NCBI GenBank assembly: GCA_022841625.1
Contig: JALHRD010000004.1
Span: 124,001 to 188,000, forward strand
Direction: 5' to 3'
Length of the DNA: 64,000 nucleotides
DNA from: Xanthobacteraceae bacterium
GTDB taxonomy: Bacteria > Pseudomonadota > Alphaproteobacteria > Rhizobiales > Xanthobacteraceae
A model generated the notes under the pieces. The model did no database searches. It was not told where the DNA came from and worked only from the letters and a program-made list of their open reading frames with translations. Position numbers and translations under genes: made by a program. Positions 17,223 through 25,978 of the stretch are shown one piece after another (the first letter of the stretch is position 1; every line of letters starts with the position of its first letter).

Positions 17223-18194
17223 TTATTCCGCCGCTGCAAGCGCACCGCCACAGCTCGATCCCTGCCCGGCGGTGCAACCGTAACAATGACCGGCGACGCG
17301 GACCGGGTTGCCGGCGAGGTCCCGGTCGAGCAGGTCGGCAAGGTGGATGCGCGTTCGTCCGCCATGGGTGAGCGGAAGGTCGAGCATTTGGTTGAAGTCG
17401 CAGTCGTAGATGATCCCCTGCCAATCGACCGAGATCAAGTTGCGGCACATCACATGATCGAGATTGGCGGCGACATGCGCATCGCGTAGTACGCCGAGAT
17501 AGCGATCGAATTGCCCCTTGATCGCCAGCATCGCGCCGAAACGCTTGATCGGCATATTGGCAAGCGCGAAAAGTCGATTGAATGCCACGCCATAACGCTC
17601 GCCGAGCACGCGCCTGTAGTCGGCCTCGAGCGCTGCTTGCGGCGGCGGGAGTGACGCTTCTTGCGGATTGTAGACGAGGTTGAGCACCAGGCCGCTGCCG
17701 TCATGGCCGTAGCCGAGGGCGTTGAGCCGTTGCAGGGCTCGGATCGAGGTTGCAAAGACACCGCTGCCGCGTTGTCGGTCGACATTATCCTCAAGGTAGC
17801 AGGGCATCGATGCGGTTACTTCGACCTGTTCGCTGGCCAGGAAAGCGGCAAGATCCGCTTGGTCTGGCTGTTCGAGTATCGTGAGATTGCAACGGTCGAT
17901 GACACGAACGCCGAGCGTGCGGGCGCCGCTCACCAACGGTCGAAACTGCGGATTGAGTTCCGGCGCGCCGCCGGTGATGTCGAGGGTCGCGATTTTTTGT
18001 TGTTTGAGGAATTCTAGCGCGAGGTCGGCGAGCTCCGGCGACATTTCCTCTGTGCGGTAGGGACTCGCGTCAACGTGGCAATGCACGCAAGTTTGATTGC
18101 AGCGATAGCCGACATTGATCTGCAATGTATCGGGGCGACTGCGCCGAATCGGCGGGAACAGGATTTGATCGAGAAGCGGTAAGGTATCGCGCAT
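17223..18194 (-). CDS. arsS: ArsS-type radical SAM protein
   Basis: 323 residues. The radical-SAM cluster ligands are C32, C36 and C39 (CNQTCVHCH), followed by the DITGGAPEL glycine motif; the C-terminal half is the DUF3641 domain with the Cys-rich end HCYGCTAGQGSSCGGAL, expected to bind auxiliary clusters. ArsS is thought to transfer the 5'-deoxyadenosyl group to methylarsenite en route to arsenosugars. The usual arsM methyltransferase is not in this window, so substrate supply must come from elsewhere or the pathway differs. It heads the three-gene operon. Confidence 0.88.
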   Translation of the reverse strand: MRDTLPLLDQILFPPIRRSRPDTLQINVGYRCNQTCVHCHVDASPYRTEEMSPELADLALEFLKQQKIATLDITGGAPELNPQFRPLVSGARTLGVRVIDRCNLTILEQPDQADLAAFLASEQVEVTASMPCYLEDNVDRQRGSGVFATSIRALQRLNALGYGHDGSGLVLNLVYNPQEASLPPPQAALEADYRRVLGERYGVAFNRLFALANMPIKRFGAMLAIKGQFDRYLGVLRDAHVAANLDHVMCRNLISVDWQGIIYDCDFNQMLDLPLTHGGRTRIHLADLLDRDLAGNPVRVAGHCYGCTAGQGSSCGGALAAAE

Positions 18195-18265
18195 TGGCGC
18201 AGTCTAGAGAAGTCTGTGCGCATAGTCCCGATCCGACGTGGATTCACAAGTAAATGTGAACGGGA

Positions 18266-19045
18266 TTACCGTGCGACGGTCGGCGCGGCGAGCGCGCTGC
18301 CATTATCGACACCGACGCGGCCGAAGCCCGGCAGCTTCAGCGCTGGATGCCGCAGATCCAGGCCCGCGACGAGCCCGAGCATATTCAACTCCACGCCCTC
18401 GATCCATCCAAGCTTAATTCCGACGACGCCCGACAGCGACAGCTCGACCCCGGTGCGGCTGTCGGTCTGGCCGGCGTAAAATCCGTTTCGAAAGTCTTTG
18501 CCGATGGCGTTCGGTGGCAAGGTCGTCGCGAGCGCGGGCACGGCGCTCAGAATAGCGGCGACGAAGGTGTTGCTGTTTGGCCCCGGCCACATGCGATAGT
18601 CGCCATGATTGCGGTATCGGTAGTCAGCAATGGCGCGTTCCACGGCCGGGATCAGCGCTTGCGCAGCGGCGCCTTTGACATCGATGACGACACGCGGCGC
18701 GTCGCCGTACCAACGCGCGTCCGGCGCCCAGGCATTTTTGCGAATCGGCTGCCCCCAACCCACCAGATCGTAGCGGATCCAGGCCGTTGCGCCTTCGGTT
18801 TTGAAGACGACCCAGCTATGGACCGAGAAAATGCCCTTCCAGCGGGCGGTGCGGCCAGTGAAGATCAGCAACCGCGCGTCGTGATCGGCGGCGGCGTTTG
18901 GCAGCATCCCAACGCTGTCCCAGTTGGCGGCGCGAAAACTCGCCGGGTGGTCTTCCAATGAGTAAACGACGGTCCGCGCGGTGAGTGGCAACAGGAACAG
19001 GGCGGCGAGGCCGATAAGAAGCCTGCGAAGCGTGATGATGCGCAT
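18266..19045 (-). CDS. DUF3750 membrane-anchored protein
   Basis: 259 residues from ATG 19045 (MRIITLRRLL). One N-terminal hydrophobic segment (about 8-25) acts as anchor or signal peptide, and the rest is predicted to be extracytoplasmic. Regions GIFSVHSWVVFKTEG, YRNHGDYRMWPGPNSNTFV and GKDFRNGFYAGQT are the conserved blocks of DUF3750. The H-S-W, N-S-N-T-F arrangement is suggestive of a hydrolase fold, but no activity is known to me. Confidence 0.82.
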   Translation of the reverse strand: MRIITLRRLLIGLAALFLLPLTARTVVYSLEDHPASFRAANWDSVGMLPNAAADHDARLLIFTGRTARWKGIFSVHSWVVFKTEGATAWIRYDLVGWGQPIRKNAWAPDARWYGDAPRVVIDVKGAAAQALIPAVERAIADYRYRNHGDYRMWPGPNSNTFVAAILSAVPALATTLPPNAIGKDFRNGFYAGQTDSRTGVELSLSGVVGIKLGWIEGVELNMLGLVAGLDLRHPALKLPGFGRVGVDNGSALAAPTVAR

Positions 19046-19132
19046 AGGGCGGATTTTGGAACACCTGCGGTCAGACAAAAATATGGCGGTCGACTTCACA
19101 GTCCGCAATGACATTATCGTGATGTTTGAGCG

Positions 19133-19756
19133 TCACGTTATCCGTGCCGCGGTGATCGCGGCGCGCACAATGGCTTCGCCCGCGCGGACGAGTTGATCGA
19201 AGCTTAGCGGTTCGCCACGCCGGCAGTTGGTTGCGCGGACCATCGGCACATGCACGAAAGCGGCGATTTTTGGCCCACCCGGTCGCGCGGCGGCTTCGGC
19301 GGCGCGCCAGCACAGATAGTTGCAGAGGTAGCGGCCGGCGTCGCGCGAGGGTGCGGCGTTGGCACCGGCCGACCGCGCCGCCCGGATGAGCCGCTGTGCC
19401 GCCGCGCGCAGTGGCAGGGTTGCGTCGGCGCCCGGAGCGATCGTTCGGGCCGTTGGCCTGCGTCCCGCTGCATCGGGGAGCCGGCGGCTGAGTGCGTTAC
19501 GCGCGCGCGTTTCGATGCGCAGGTTGCGGCTGCGTCCGGCAAGTCCAAACATCAAAAGAATGTCGGGCTTGGTGCGCGCCAAGAGTTTGGGCAGGTCGTC
19601 GTCGACCGCTTGGTAGCTCGTGCGGAAAACATGCGATGTGCGCTTGGCGCTAAGAAGTGCCAGCCGGCGGTTGCGATCGAGCCGTTCAACCAGCTGCGCA
19701 GTTGGATTGAACGGTGCGCCCGGAAACGGCCCAAACCCGGTGAGGAGAATGTTCAT
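19133..19756 (-). CDS. pcp: Pyroglutamyl-peptidase I
   Basis: 207 residues from ATG 19756 (MNILLTGFGPF). The catalytic triad of the C15 cysteine peptidases is present: E82 (RIETRARN), C145 (GRYLCNYL) and H169 (FVHVPMV). The family removes N-terminal pyroglutamate from peptides in the cytoplasm. The E-containing signature is divergent from the usual GR-x-x-ITPERVAIN (here GRSRNLRIETRARN), as in other alphaproteobacterial members. A longer frame to 19933 exists but begins far from the family's start. Confidence 0.85.
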   Translation of the reverse strand: MNILLTGFGPFPGAPFNPTAQLVERLDRNRRLALLSAKRTSHVFRTSYQAVDDDLPKLLARTKPDILLMFGLAGRSRNLRIETRARNALSRRLPDAAGRRPTARTIAPGADATLPLRAAAQRLIRAARSAGANAAPSRDAGRYLCNYLCWRAAEAAARPGGPKIAAFVHVPMVRATNCRRGEPLSFDQLVRAGEAIVRAAITAARIT

Positions 19757-19853
19757 AGGTCCGATGATCGGTGCTGTTCGCAGTGCCGCCGATTTGAAGG
19801 TCCTGCAGTGCTCGCAGCAAACTCGATCAGGATCGTCAAATCGAAAAGCGGCA

Positions 19854-20438
19854 TCAGCGCTGCCGGGGCCGTACCAGGACCGCGAGCTTGCCGTGTTCCG
19901 GTTCTTTTGCCGCGGTCGCGCGAGCCAAGGCAAACAACTGTTCCGGCGTTTCGATGCGGCAGGGCGTATCGCCGGTCTTAATGCAAAAACGGGTGCGCGC
20001 GGTGTCGGTCGCGTCGTTGGGATTGATTGCGAACACCAAGTAGACCCCGTCCGCGATTCTGCGCGCCAGTGCGTAGAAATAGGGTCGTGGCGGCCGTTGC
20101 GCCCTGGCCTGCACGATCAGGTAACGACCTTCATAGGCATGCACGGTGAAATCGCTGACCTCGATCGGGCGGCCGCGCGCGGTGTAGCGCCGGCCAGCCC
20201 ACTGGAACTGATGGGTGCGCGGGTTGCGGGTGGCGCCCTCCTGGACATCGAAAAGATGAATCTGTCCGCCATCGCCGAGTAGCGCGTGACCATCGCTTAG
20301 GATGGGTTCCGTGGAACTGACGCACGCAGAGGTTGTGAGGCCCAGGCACAGGATAAGTGCCAGCCAGGCCTGTCGGGCGGCGCGGGCAGCGCCTGTGGAC
20401 CGGAATCGGGTCATTTTTTTATGTGAATTCAAAAGCAT
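19854..20438 (-). CDS. Predicted lipoprotein, uncharacterised
   Basis: 194 residues with a signal peptide and lipobox LTTSAC (Cys about 39), giving an exported lipid-anchored protein. The mature part has no domain I recognise. Layout and phrases (DGGQIHLFDVQEG near the start, CIKTGDTPCRIETPEQLFALARA near the end) resemble the lipoprotein at 22936-23451 (GNGGRYGVFEHV..., FECSIDGVSNPARLFATLSA), suggesting paralogues on either side of the SGNH hydrolase. ATG at 20414 is an alternative start. Confidence 0.7.
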   Translation of the reverse strand: MLLNSHKKMTRFRSTGAARAARQAWLALILCLGLTTSACVSSTEPILSDGHALLGDGGQIHLFDVQEGATRNPRTHQFQWAGRRYTARGRPIEVSDFTVHAYEGRYLIVQARAQRPPRPYFYALARRIADGVYLVFAINPNDATDTARTRFCIKTGDTPCRIETPEQLFALARATAAKEPEHGKLAVLVRPRQR

Positions 20439-20550
20439 GTGCTGTCCAAGCGAAATTTTCTGGCGGTATCATGTTTAAATTTGAACTTTTCAGCTGTTCC
20501 ATACGACAAAATATGTATCATGCCTCCCTGTGGGGGCGGCGGAGGGACTT

Positions 20551-22713
20551 ATGGGTCGACATTCGCTGTCGGCGGCCGTTTCGGCTGCCGCTATCCTCGC
20601 TATATGCGGTATTTCCACGACACAAGCCCAGGACCTGCAGTGGCAGGTCGAGAATCCGTTTCGATTCTTCAAGAGTACGCGCTCGTTCGCTTTGCATGAA
20701 GCCGCCTTTAATGCGGCCCGCGGCAAGGGCGAGATGCCGCGCGACGTGGTCTGGCGCACCGAGCGCCGGCTGAACGATCCGGATTGTAAGGATTCCTCAA
20801 CGCCCGATCGCTGCGCGGCGACTGCGGGCAAGCGGTATCAGCAAAGTCGCCTCGGCTGGGCGGCCCAGACGCTGAGCGACACCTGCTACGATCGCAATGC
20901 GCGGCCGCGCCGCTACAGCGCGACCTGCGAGCGCGTGTACTCCTGGGGGCGTGCCCGCGAAGACTATGTTCTGCCTGAAGCGCATACGGTTTCGATTGCA
21001 ATTGCTCCCGAGAAGCTCGCGGGGGTGAGTGGCGACTGCACCTGGATGTGGCGTCCGCGCCGGACCGGCGGTAAGGTTGAGACCCTTAAGCAGGCTTGCA
21101 ACAACCGGCTGACAATTGCGCGTGTTCCCTATTCGCGCGATGCCGCGAATTCCGGGGTGTCAGTTGCGGTGACGTTGCCCGACGGCAGGCAGTTCGCCGA
21201 GCGCGACGTTGTTGTCGAGGATCTCTTCATCGTTGCGCTGGGTGATTCATTCGCGTCCGGCGAAAGCAATCCCGACCGGCCGGTCCAGTTCAGCCCGTCG
21301 CGCGAGATGGTCTACGATCCTACTTTGCTGCAGGACGAAGTTGCGATGGGCCCGCAGCCCGAAATCCCGCCGGTCAAAGGCTTCGGGCTTTCGTCGAGCG
21401 ACCCGAAAACCAATCCCAAGGTATTGCCGCGGCGACTGATGGAGGATGAGCTTGCCGAGCGGTTTTTGCGGCTGTCGTCGCCGGAGTTCCGCACTGCCTT
21501 CGATCGCGCCAGCGCGCAATGGCTGAGTAATGATTGCCATCGCTCGCAATATGGTTATCCGATTCGGGTCGGCCTCCAGCTTGCGTTGGAAAACCGGCAC
21601 CGCTCGATCACGCTCGCGACCTTCACCTGCTCGGGCGCCGAGATCGCCAATGGGCTGTTCTTGGAGATGGACCCACGCCAAGGCTTTAGTGAGCCGAATG
21701 GTAAGAAAGTTCGTGCGCAGCTTGACCAGTTGACCGAGCTGTTGTGCCGCAGCGATGCGCGGCGGCAGTCGACCTATGCGCTGCCGATGTATTCTGCAGG
21801 CAACACCTCCATTTCCACGCAGAACGTCACCAAGAGTTGGTGTCCGCCCGACCAGCGCAAGCGGCCGATCGACATGGTGATGATGTCGATTGGCGGCAAT
21901 GACGTCGGCTTTGGCGGCCTGGTGGCCTATTCCATGACCGAGAGCGCGGCGGACTTCGCGCCGATTGCGGCCTGGGTCGGTTCGTCGATCCGCTTCAGTC
22001 CGCAGGTTTCGCGGGTCTATCTCGAAGTGCTCGATGAGCGCATGAAAGTGCTCAAGGACGCGCTGCAGCAGGGCTTCGGCATCGAGCCTCCGCGCGTGCT
22101 GCAGACCACCTATGAGCCGATCCAGTATGACGAGAACGGCGCACTCTGCGGCGCGCAGCCGACGCTCGGCCTTGACGTCCATCCGGGATTGCAGCTGCAT
22201 CGCGGGCGGCTGAAGGAAACCGCGGATTTCCTTGACGAGTTCCTTGGGCGGCTCGAATGCATTGCCAATGGACGCGGCCGCAGTTGTCCGGGCAATCTTG
22301 CCACCGGCGCTTCGGGAACGGGTTTTAAGCTGATCACCGACCATGTCCCCGAGTTCACCAAGCGCGGCATTTGTGCGCGCGATCCGAAGCGTGCGCTGGC
22401 CGACGGCATCAATATGCGCGTTCCCCGCCGGTCGCCCGGGGCAGATGAATTCCGGCCGTATTCGCCGGCGGCGACGCTACCCTATGCGCGCCATTGGCGG
22501 CTGTTCCGCACGCCCAATGATGCGTTCCTCACCGCGCATACCCACCGTGAAGGGGTGTCGGCGTTCGATATCCTGCAGCCGGCCTATGCTGGGCTCTATA
22601 GCGGTGCGATCCATCCGACCGCGGAGGCGCATGCGATTGTCGCGGATTACGTGGTCCGCCATGCGCGCGGCATTGTCGATAAGCCGCGTCCGGCGCAACA
22701 GGCGGCGCAATAG
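20551..22713 (+). CDS. Large secreted SGNH/GDSL-type hydrolase
   Basis: 720 residues from ATG 20551, which has a GGAGGG ribosome-binding site. A signal peptide (about 1-27, ending TTQAQ) directs export. The first ~225 residues are Cys-containing with no known domain. Block I (IVALGDSFASGESN, Ser 233) and block III (SIGGNDVGFGG, about 446-455) are those of SGNH esterases. The C-terminal His is in YSGAIHPTAEAHA (H688), but the usual Asp three residues before it is absent. Ester hydrolysis of an envelope or extracellular substrate is inferred. Similar lipoprotein genes flank it. Confidence 0.75.
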   Translation: MGRHSLSAAVSAAAILAICGISTTQAQDLQWQVENPFRFFKSTRSFALHEAAFNAARGKGEMPRDVVWRTERRLNDPDCKDSSTPDRCAATAGKRYQQSRLGWAAQTLSDTCYDRNARPRRYSATCERVYSWGRAREDYVLPEAHTVSIAIAPEKLAGVSGDCTWMWRPRRTGGKVETLKQACNNRLTIARVPYSRDAANSGVSVAVTLPDGRQFAERDVVVEDLFIVALGDSFASGESNPDRPVQFSPSREMVYDPTLLQDEVAMGPQPEIPPVKGFGLSSSDPKTNPKVLPRRLMEDELAERFLRLSSPEFRTAFDRASAQWLSNDCHRSQYGYPIRVGLQLALENRHRSITLATFTCSGAEIANGLFLEMDPRQGFSEPNGKKVRAQLDQLTELLCRSDARRQSTYALPMYSAGNTSISTQNVTKSWCPPDQRKRPIDMVMMSIGGNDVGFGGLVAYSMTESAADFAPIAAWVGSSIRFSPQVSRVYLEVLDERMKVLKDALQQGFGIEPPRVLQTTYEPIQYDENGALCGAQPTLGLDVHPGLQLHRGRLKETADFLDEFLGRLECIANGRGRSCPGNLATGASGTGFKLITDHVPEFTKRGICARDPKRALADGINMRVPRRSPGADEFRPYSPAATLPYARHWRLFRTPNDAFLTAHTHREGVSAFDILQPAYAGLYSGAIHPTAEAHAIVADYVVRHARGIVDKPRPAQQAAQ

Positions 22714-22759
22714 CCGTCGCGCTTGGTCGACCGCTATGAGAGCGACATCATGCCCCGCG

Positions 22760-22925
22760 CGAGTGTGGCGGTTCAGAAATCCGCATCATTCTCGCGGCGA
22801 GTCGGAAATGCGGACTTCTGAACCAAAGCCACACTCGATTCAAGGAGTTGCCAGTGTCCTTCGATTCCGAAGTTCGTTACTGAGCGCGTTGCATGATGAT
22901 ACGAACTTCGGAATCGGGACACTGG
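22760..22925. repeat. Two-hairpin intergenic repeat element, copy 1
   Basis: Hairpin A (22760-22837) has outer arms CGAGTGTGGC / GCCACACTCG and inner arms GTTCAGAAATCCGCAT / ATGCGGACTTCTGAAC (one mismatch). Hairpin B (22851-22925) pairs CCAGTGTCC..ATTCCGAAGTTCGT with ACGAACTTCGGAAT..GGACACTGG. A related element in opposite orientation lies at 48372-48536. Both copies sit between convergent genes. Confidence 0.88.
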
Positions 22926-22935
22926 CGGGGCATGA

Positions 22936-23451
22936 TCATTCCGGGACCATTTTTGAGTTCGGTTCGCCGGCCGAAAGCGTGGCAAACAGCCTGGCGGGAT
23001 TGCTCACGCCATCGATCGAACACTCGAACGGGTCGCGAAATGTTATGCCGTGGGCAGACAGCAGGGCGGTATCCTGCGCCTCGCATTGCGGCAGGTACAG
23101 GAACGTCTCCTTACCCTTCCTGGCCAGGATCAGATAGATATAGGCGTTGCGATTGTTGCCCGGCTTGGATTGGCCGACGATGACATTATTGCCGACATTG
23201 TGGAATGAAATCAGCAGCGTGCTCTTTTCACCGACAAAGGCGTAGCTGCCATCAAGCGATGGCGTCACCATCACGGTTCGCCGCTTGATGTATTTGCCGT
23301 TACCGACATGCTCGAAAACGCCGTAACGTCCGCCGTTTCCAAATGCAGCGACCGCCGAGGAGAGGGGAAACTTCGGCAATTCTGACGTAAAGCAGCCTGT
23401 CAACAACAAACACAGTATGACGGCAGCGGACGGCGGAATGAGCCTGCGCAT
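22936..23451 (-). CDS. Predicted lipoprotein, uncharacterised
   Basis: 171 residues with signal peptide and lipobox LLTGC (Cys about 20). The mature part is beta-rich by composition and has no recognised domain. It resembles the lipoprotein at 19854-20438 in overall layout and in its C-terminal PARLFATLSAGEP segment. It is convergent with the SGNH hydrolase gene and separated from it by the two-hairpin repeat. Confidence 0.7.
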   Translation of the reverse strand: MRRLIPPSAAVILCLLLTGCFTSELPKFPLSSAVAAFGNGGRYGVFEHVGNGKYIKRRTVMVTPSLDGSYAFVGEKSTLLISFHNVGNNVIVGQSKPGNNRNAYIYLILARKGKETFLYLPQCEAQDTALLSAHGITFRDPFECSIDGVSNPARLFATLSAGEPNSKMVPE

Positions 23452-23643
23452 AAGAGCCTCTAAACCGACCTGCGGTTCATCGTCATCTGCTGTTTTCGCC
23501 TACGATTGGGTCGGGGCAAATCCAGCGGGGGCCGCGTGACAAAAGGTACAAGTCCTGGGCAGCCGCGCTCGCGCGAGTGAGCGGAAAAAGACGTTAATCG
23601 GATTGGCAATAACCTTAGCACGGACGTTCATGGTTGCTCCCGA

Positions 23644-25797
23644 TTATTCCGCAACCCTTGGATGACTGAGCCGTTGATTGAGCGATTGCAGGACCCCTTC
23701 GGCCGCTTGGGCGACCACGGTCCCGGGCGGGAAGATCGCCGCGACGCCGGCGCGCTTAAGGGCGTCGTAGTCCTGCGGTGGCACGACGCCGCCAACCACG
23801 ATCATGATGTCGTCGCGACCGAGCCGTTCAAGCGCGGTCCTTAACGCGGGGATGTGGGTGAGGTGGGAGGCCGCGAGCGTCGAGATGCCGATGATATGGA
23901 CATCGGCATCGACGGCCTGCTGCGCCGCTTCTTCAGGTGTAGCAAACAGCGGGCCGATGACGACCTCAAAGCCAAGGTCATCGAATGCCGAGGCGATCAC
24001 TTTCTGTCCGCGATCGTGGCCATCCTGCCCGGTCTTGGCGACCAGAATGCGCGGCCGGCGTCCTTGCGCCGCAAGGAACGCTGCGGTTTTTTTGCGCATG
24101 CGCTCGACCGCCTCCGACACGCAAGGTTCGCGCCGGTAGACGCCCGGGTTGACCTTTACCTCGGCCTGGTGGCGGCCATAGACCTGTTCAAGTGCGGCCG
24201 ATATCTCCCCGACCGTGGCGCGCGCGCGCGCAGCGTCAATCGCCAACGCCAGCAGATTTTCGTTGCCGCCGCCGGCAGTGCGGGTGAGCGCGGCCAGGGT
24301 CTGCGCGACCACCTCGGGATCGCGCTCACGTCGGAGCTTGGCGAGCTTCTCGATCTGCGCCTGCCGCACCGCGGCATTATCGATCCGCAGCAGTTCGACC
24401 GCGGCGTCATGCTCCGGCCGGTGTATATTCACGCCGATGACCGCTTGCTGGCCCGCATCGATGCGCGCTTGCGTGCGTGCCGCTGCCTCCTCGATGCGGC
24501 GCTTTGGCAGCCCGGCCTCGATCGCCTTGGCCATGCCGCCCAGTTCCTCGACCTCCTGGATGTGGCGCCAAGCGCGTTGCGCCAATTCGGCCGTCAGGCG
24601 CTCGACATAAAACGAGCCGCCCCAGGGATCGATGATGCGCGTGGTGCCGGACTCGCGCTGCAACACAATCTGGGTGTTGCGCGCGATACGCGCCGAGAAA
24701 TCGCTCGGCAGCGCCAACGCCTCATCGAGCGCATTGGTATGCAGCGATTGCGTGCCGCCTTGGGTCGCCGCCATTGCCTCGATCATGGTGCGCACCACGT
24801 TGTTGAACACGTCCTGCGAGGCGAGCGACCAGCCTGAGGTCTGGGTGTGCGCGCGCAGCATCAGCGAGCGGTCGGACTTCGGCTCGAACGGTTTGATCAG
24901 TCTGGCCCACAGCATGCGCGCCGCGCGCTGCTTTGCGACCTCCATAAAAAAATTCATGCCGGCGTTCCAGAAAAACGATAGCCGTGGCGCGAAGCGATCG
25001 ATATCGAGGCCGGCGGCGAGCCCCGCGCGCACGTATTCCACCCCGTCGGCGAGCGTATAGGCAAGCTCAAGGTCGCAGGTCGCGCCGGCCTCCTGCATGT
25101 GATAGCCGGAGATCGAGATCGAGTTGAACTTCGGCATGTGCTCCGCGGTATAGGCGAAGATATCGGAGACGATGCGCAAGGAGGCCTTTGGCGGATAGAT
25201 ATAGGTGTTGCGCACCATGAATTCTTTTAGGATGTCGTTCTGGATGGTGCCGGTGAGCGCCTCCTGCGGCACCCCCTGTTCCTCGGCGGCGACCACGTAG
25301 CTCGCCAACACCGGCAGCACCGCGCCGTTCATGGTCATCGACACGCTCATCTGATCGAGCGGAATGCCGTCGAGCAGCGTCTTCATGTCGTTGATCGAAT
25401 CTATCGCAACGCCAGCCATGCCGACGTCGCCGGCGACGCGCGGATTGTCGCTGTCATAGCCGCGATGGGTCGGCAGGTCGAAGGCGACCGAGAGCCCCCG
25501 TTGCCCGGCTGCGAGGTTGCGCCGGTAAAAAGCGTTGGAATCCTCGGCGGTCGAGAAGCCGGCATATTGCCGGATGGTCCAGGGCTGGGTGACGTACATG
25601 GTGGGGTAGGGACCGCGCAGGAACGGCGCGATTCCGGGATAACTGTCGAGGAAGTCGAGGCCGTCGAGGTCGGCGGGACCGTAAGCCGGCCTGACCGCGA
25701 TGCCCTCCGGGGTGAGCCAGGGTGGGGCGGCGGTCGCCGGCGGTGGCGTTGGGGACTCGCGGAATGCGACCCTTGTGAAATCAGGAATGGCACTCAT
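23644..25797 (-). CDS. mutB: Methylmalonyl-CoA mutase, large (catalytic, B12-binding) subunit
   Basis: 717 residues, the normal length for MutB/ScpA. The TIM-barrel catalytic part spans about 30-560 ([50 protein letters not shown]). The C-terminal cobalamin domain has the D-x-H-x-x-G motif in GQDGHDRG (lower axial ligand H594). It interconverts (R)-methylmalonyl-CoA and succinyl-CoA in propionyl-CoA metabolism. A mutA-like small subunit gene lies 2.5 kb upstream on the same strand, with an oxygenase and an amidohydrolase gene in between. Confidence 0.95.
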   Translation of the reverse strand: MSAIPDFTRVAFRESPTPPPATAAPPWLTPEGIAVRPAYGPADLDGLDFLDSYPGIAPFLRGPYPTMYVTQPWTIRQYAGFSTAEDSNAFYRRNLAAGQRGLSVAFDLPTHRGYDSDNPRVAGDVGMAGVAIDSINDMKTLLDGIPLDQMSVSMTMNGAVLPVLASYVVAAEEQGVPQEALTGTIQNDILKEFMVRNTYIYPPKASLRIVSDIFAYTAEHMPKFNSISISGYHMQEAGATCDLELAYTLADGVEYVRAGLAAGLDIDRFAPRLSFFWNAGMNFFMEVAKQRAARMLWARLIKPFEPKSDRSLMLRAHTQTSGWSLASQDVFNNVVRTMIEAMAATQGGTQSLHTNALDEALALPSDFSARIARNTQIVLQRESGTTRIIDPWGGSFYVERLTAELAQRAWRHIQEVEELGGMAKAIEAGLPKRRIEEAAARTQARIDAGQQAVIGVNIHRPEHDAAVELLRIDNAAVRQAQIEKLAKLRRERDPEVVAQTLAALTRTAGGGNENLLALAIDAARARATVGEISAALEQVYGRHQAEVKVNPGVYRREPCVSEAVERMRKKTAAFLAAQGRRPRILVAKTGQDGHDRGQKVIASAFDDLGFEVVIGPLFATPEEAAQQAVDADVHIIGISTLAASHLTHIPALRTALERLGRDDIMIVVGGVVPPQDYDALKRAGVAAIFPPGTVVAQAAEGVLQSLNQRLSHPRVAE

Positions 25798-25978
25798 CGG
25801 CTGATGGTCATCCGCTGCTTGCTCCGGCGTTCCGCTTCTTTAATGATATCATGAATTTTGTGGAATTCTGGGATGCAAGAGTGAGCTATGCATAAGTCCA
25901 CATGCCGCCAGATGTCACAATACCAAGTATAACCGAATAACGTTGTACAGTCGTTCCGGCGACCCCATCTGATTGGTC

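Noticed and set aside
19757-19933. 59-residue N-terminal extension of pyroglutamyl peptidase
   Set aside because: The family starts at the MNILLTGFGPF block at 19756; the extension overlaps the neighbouring lipoprotein gene and has no family resemblance.
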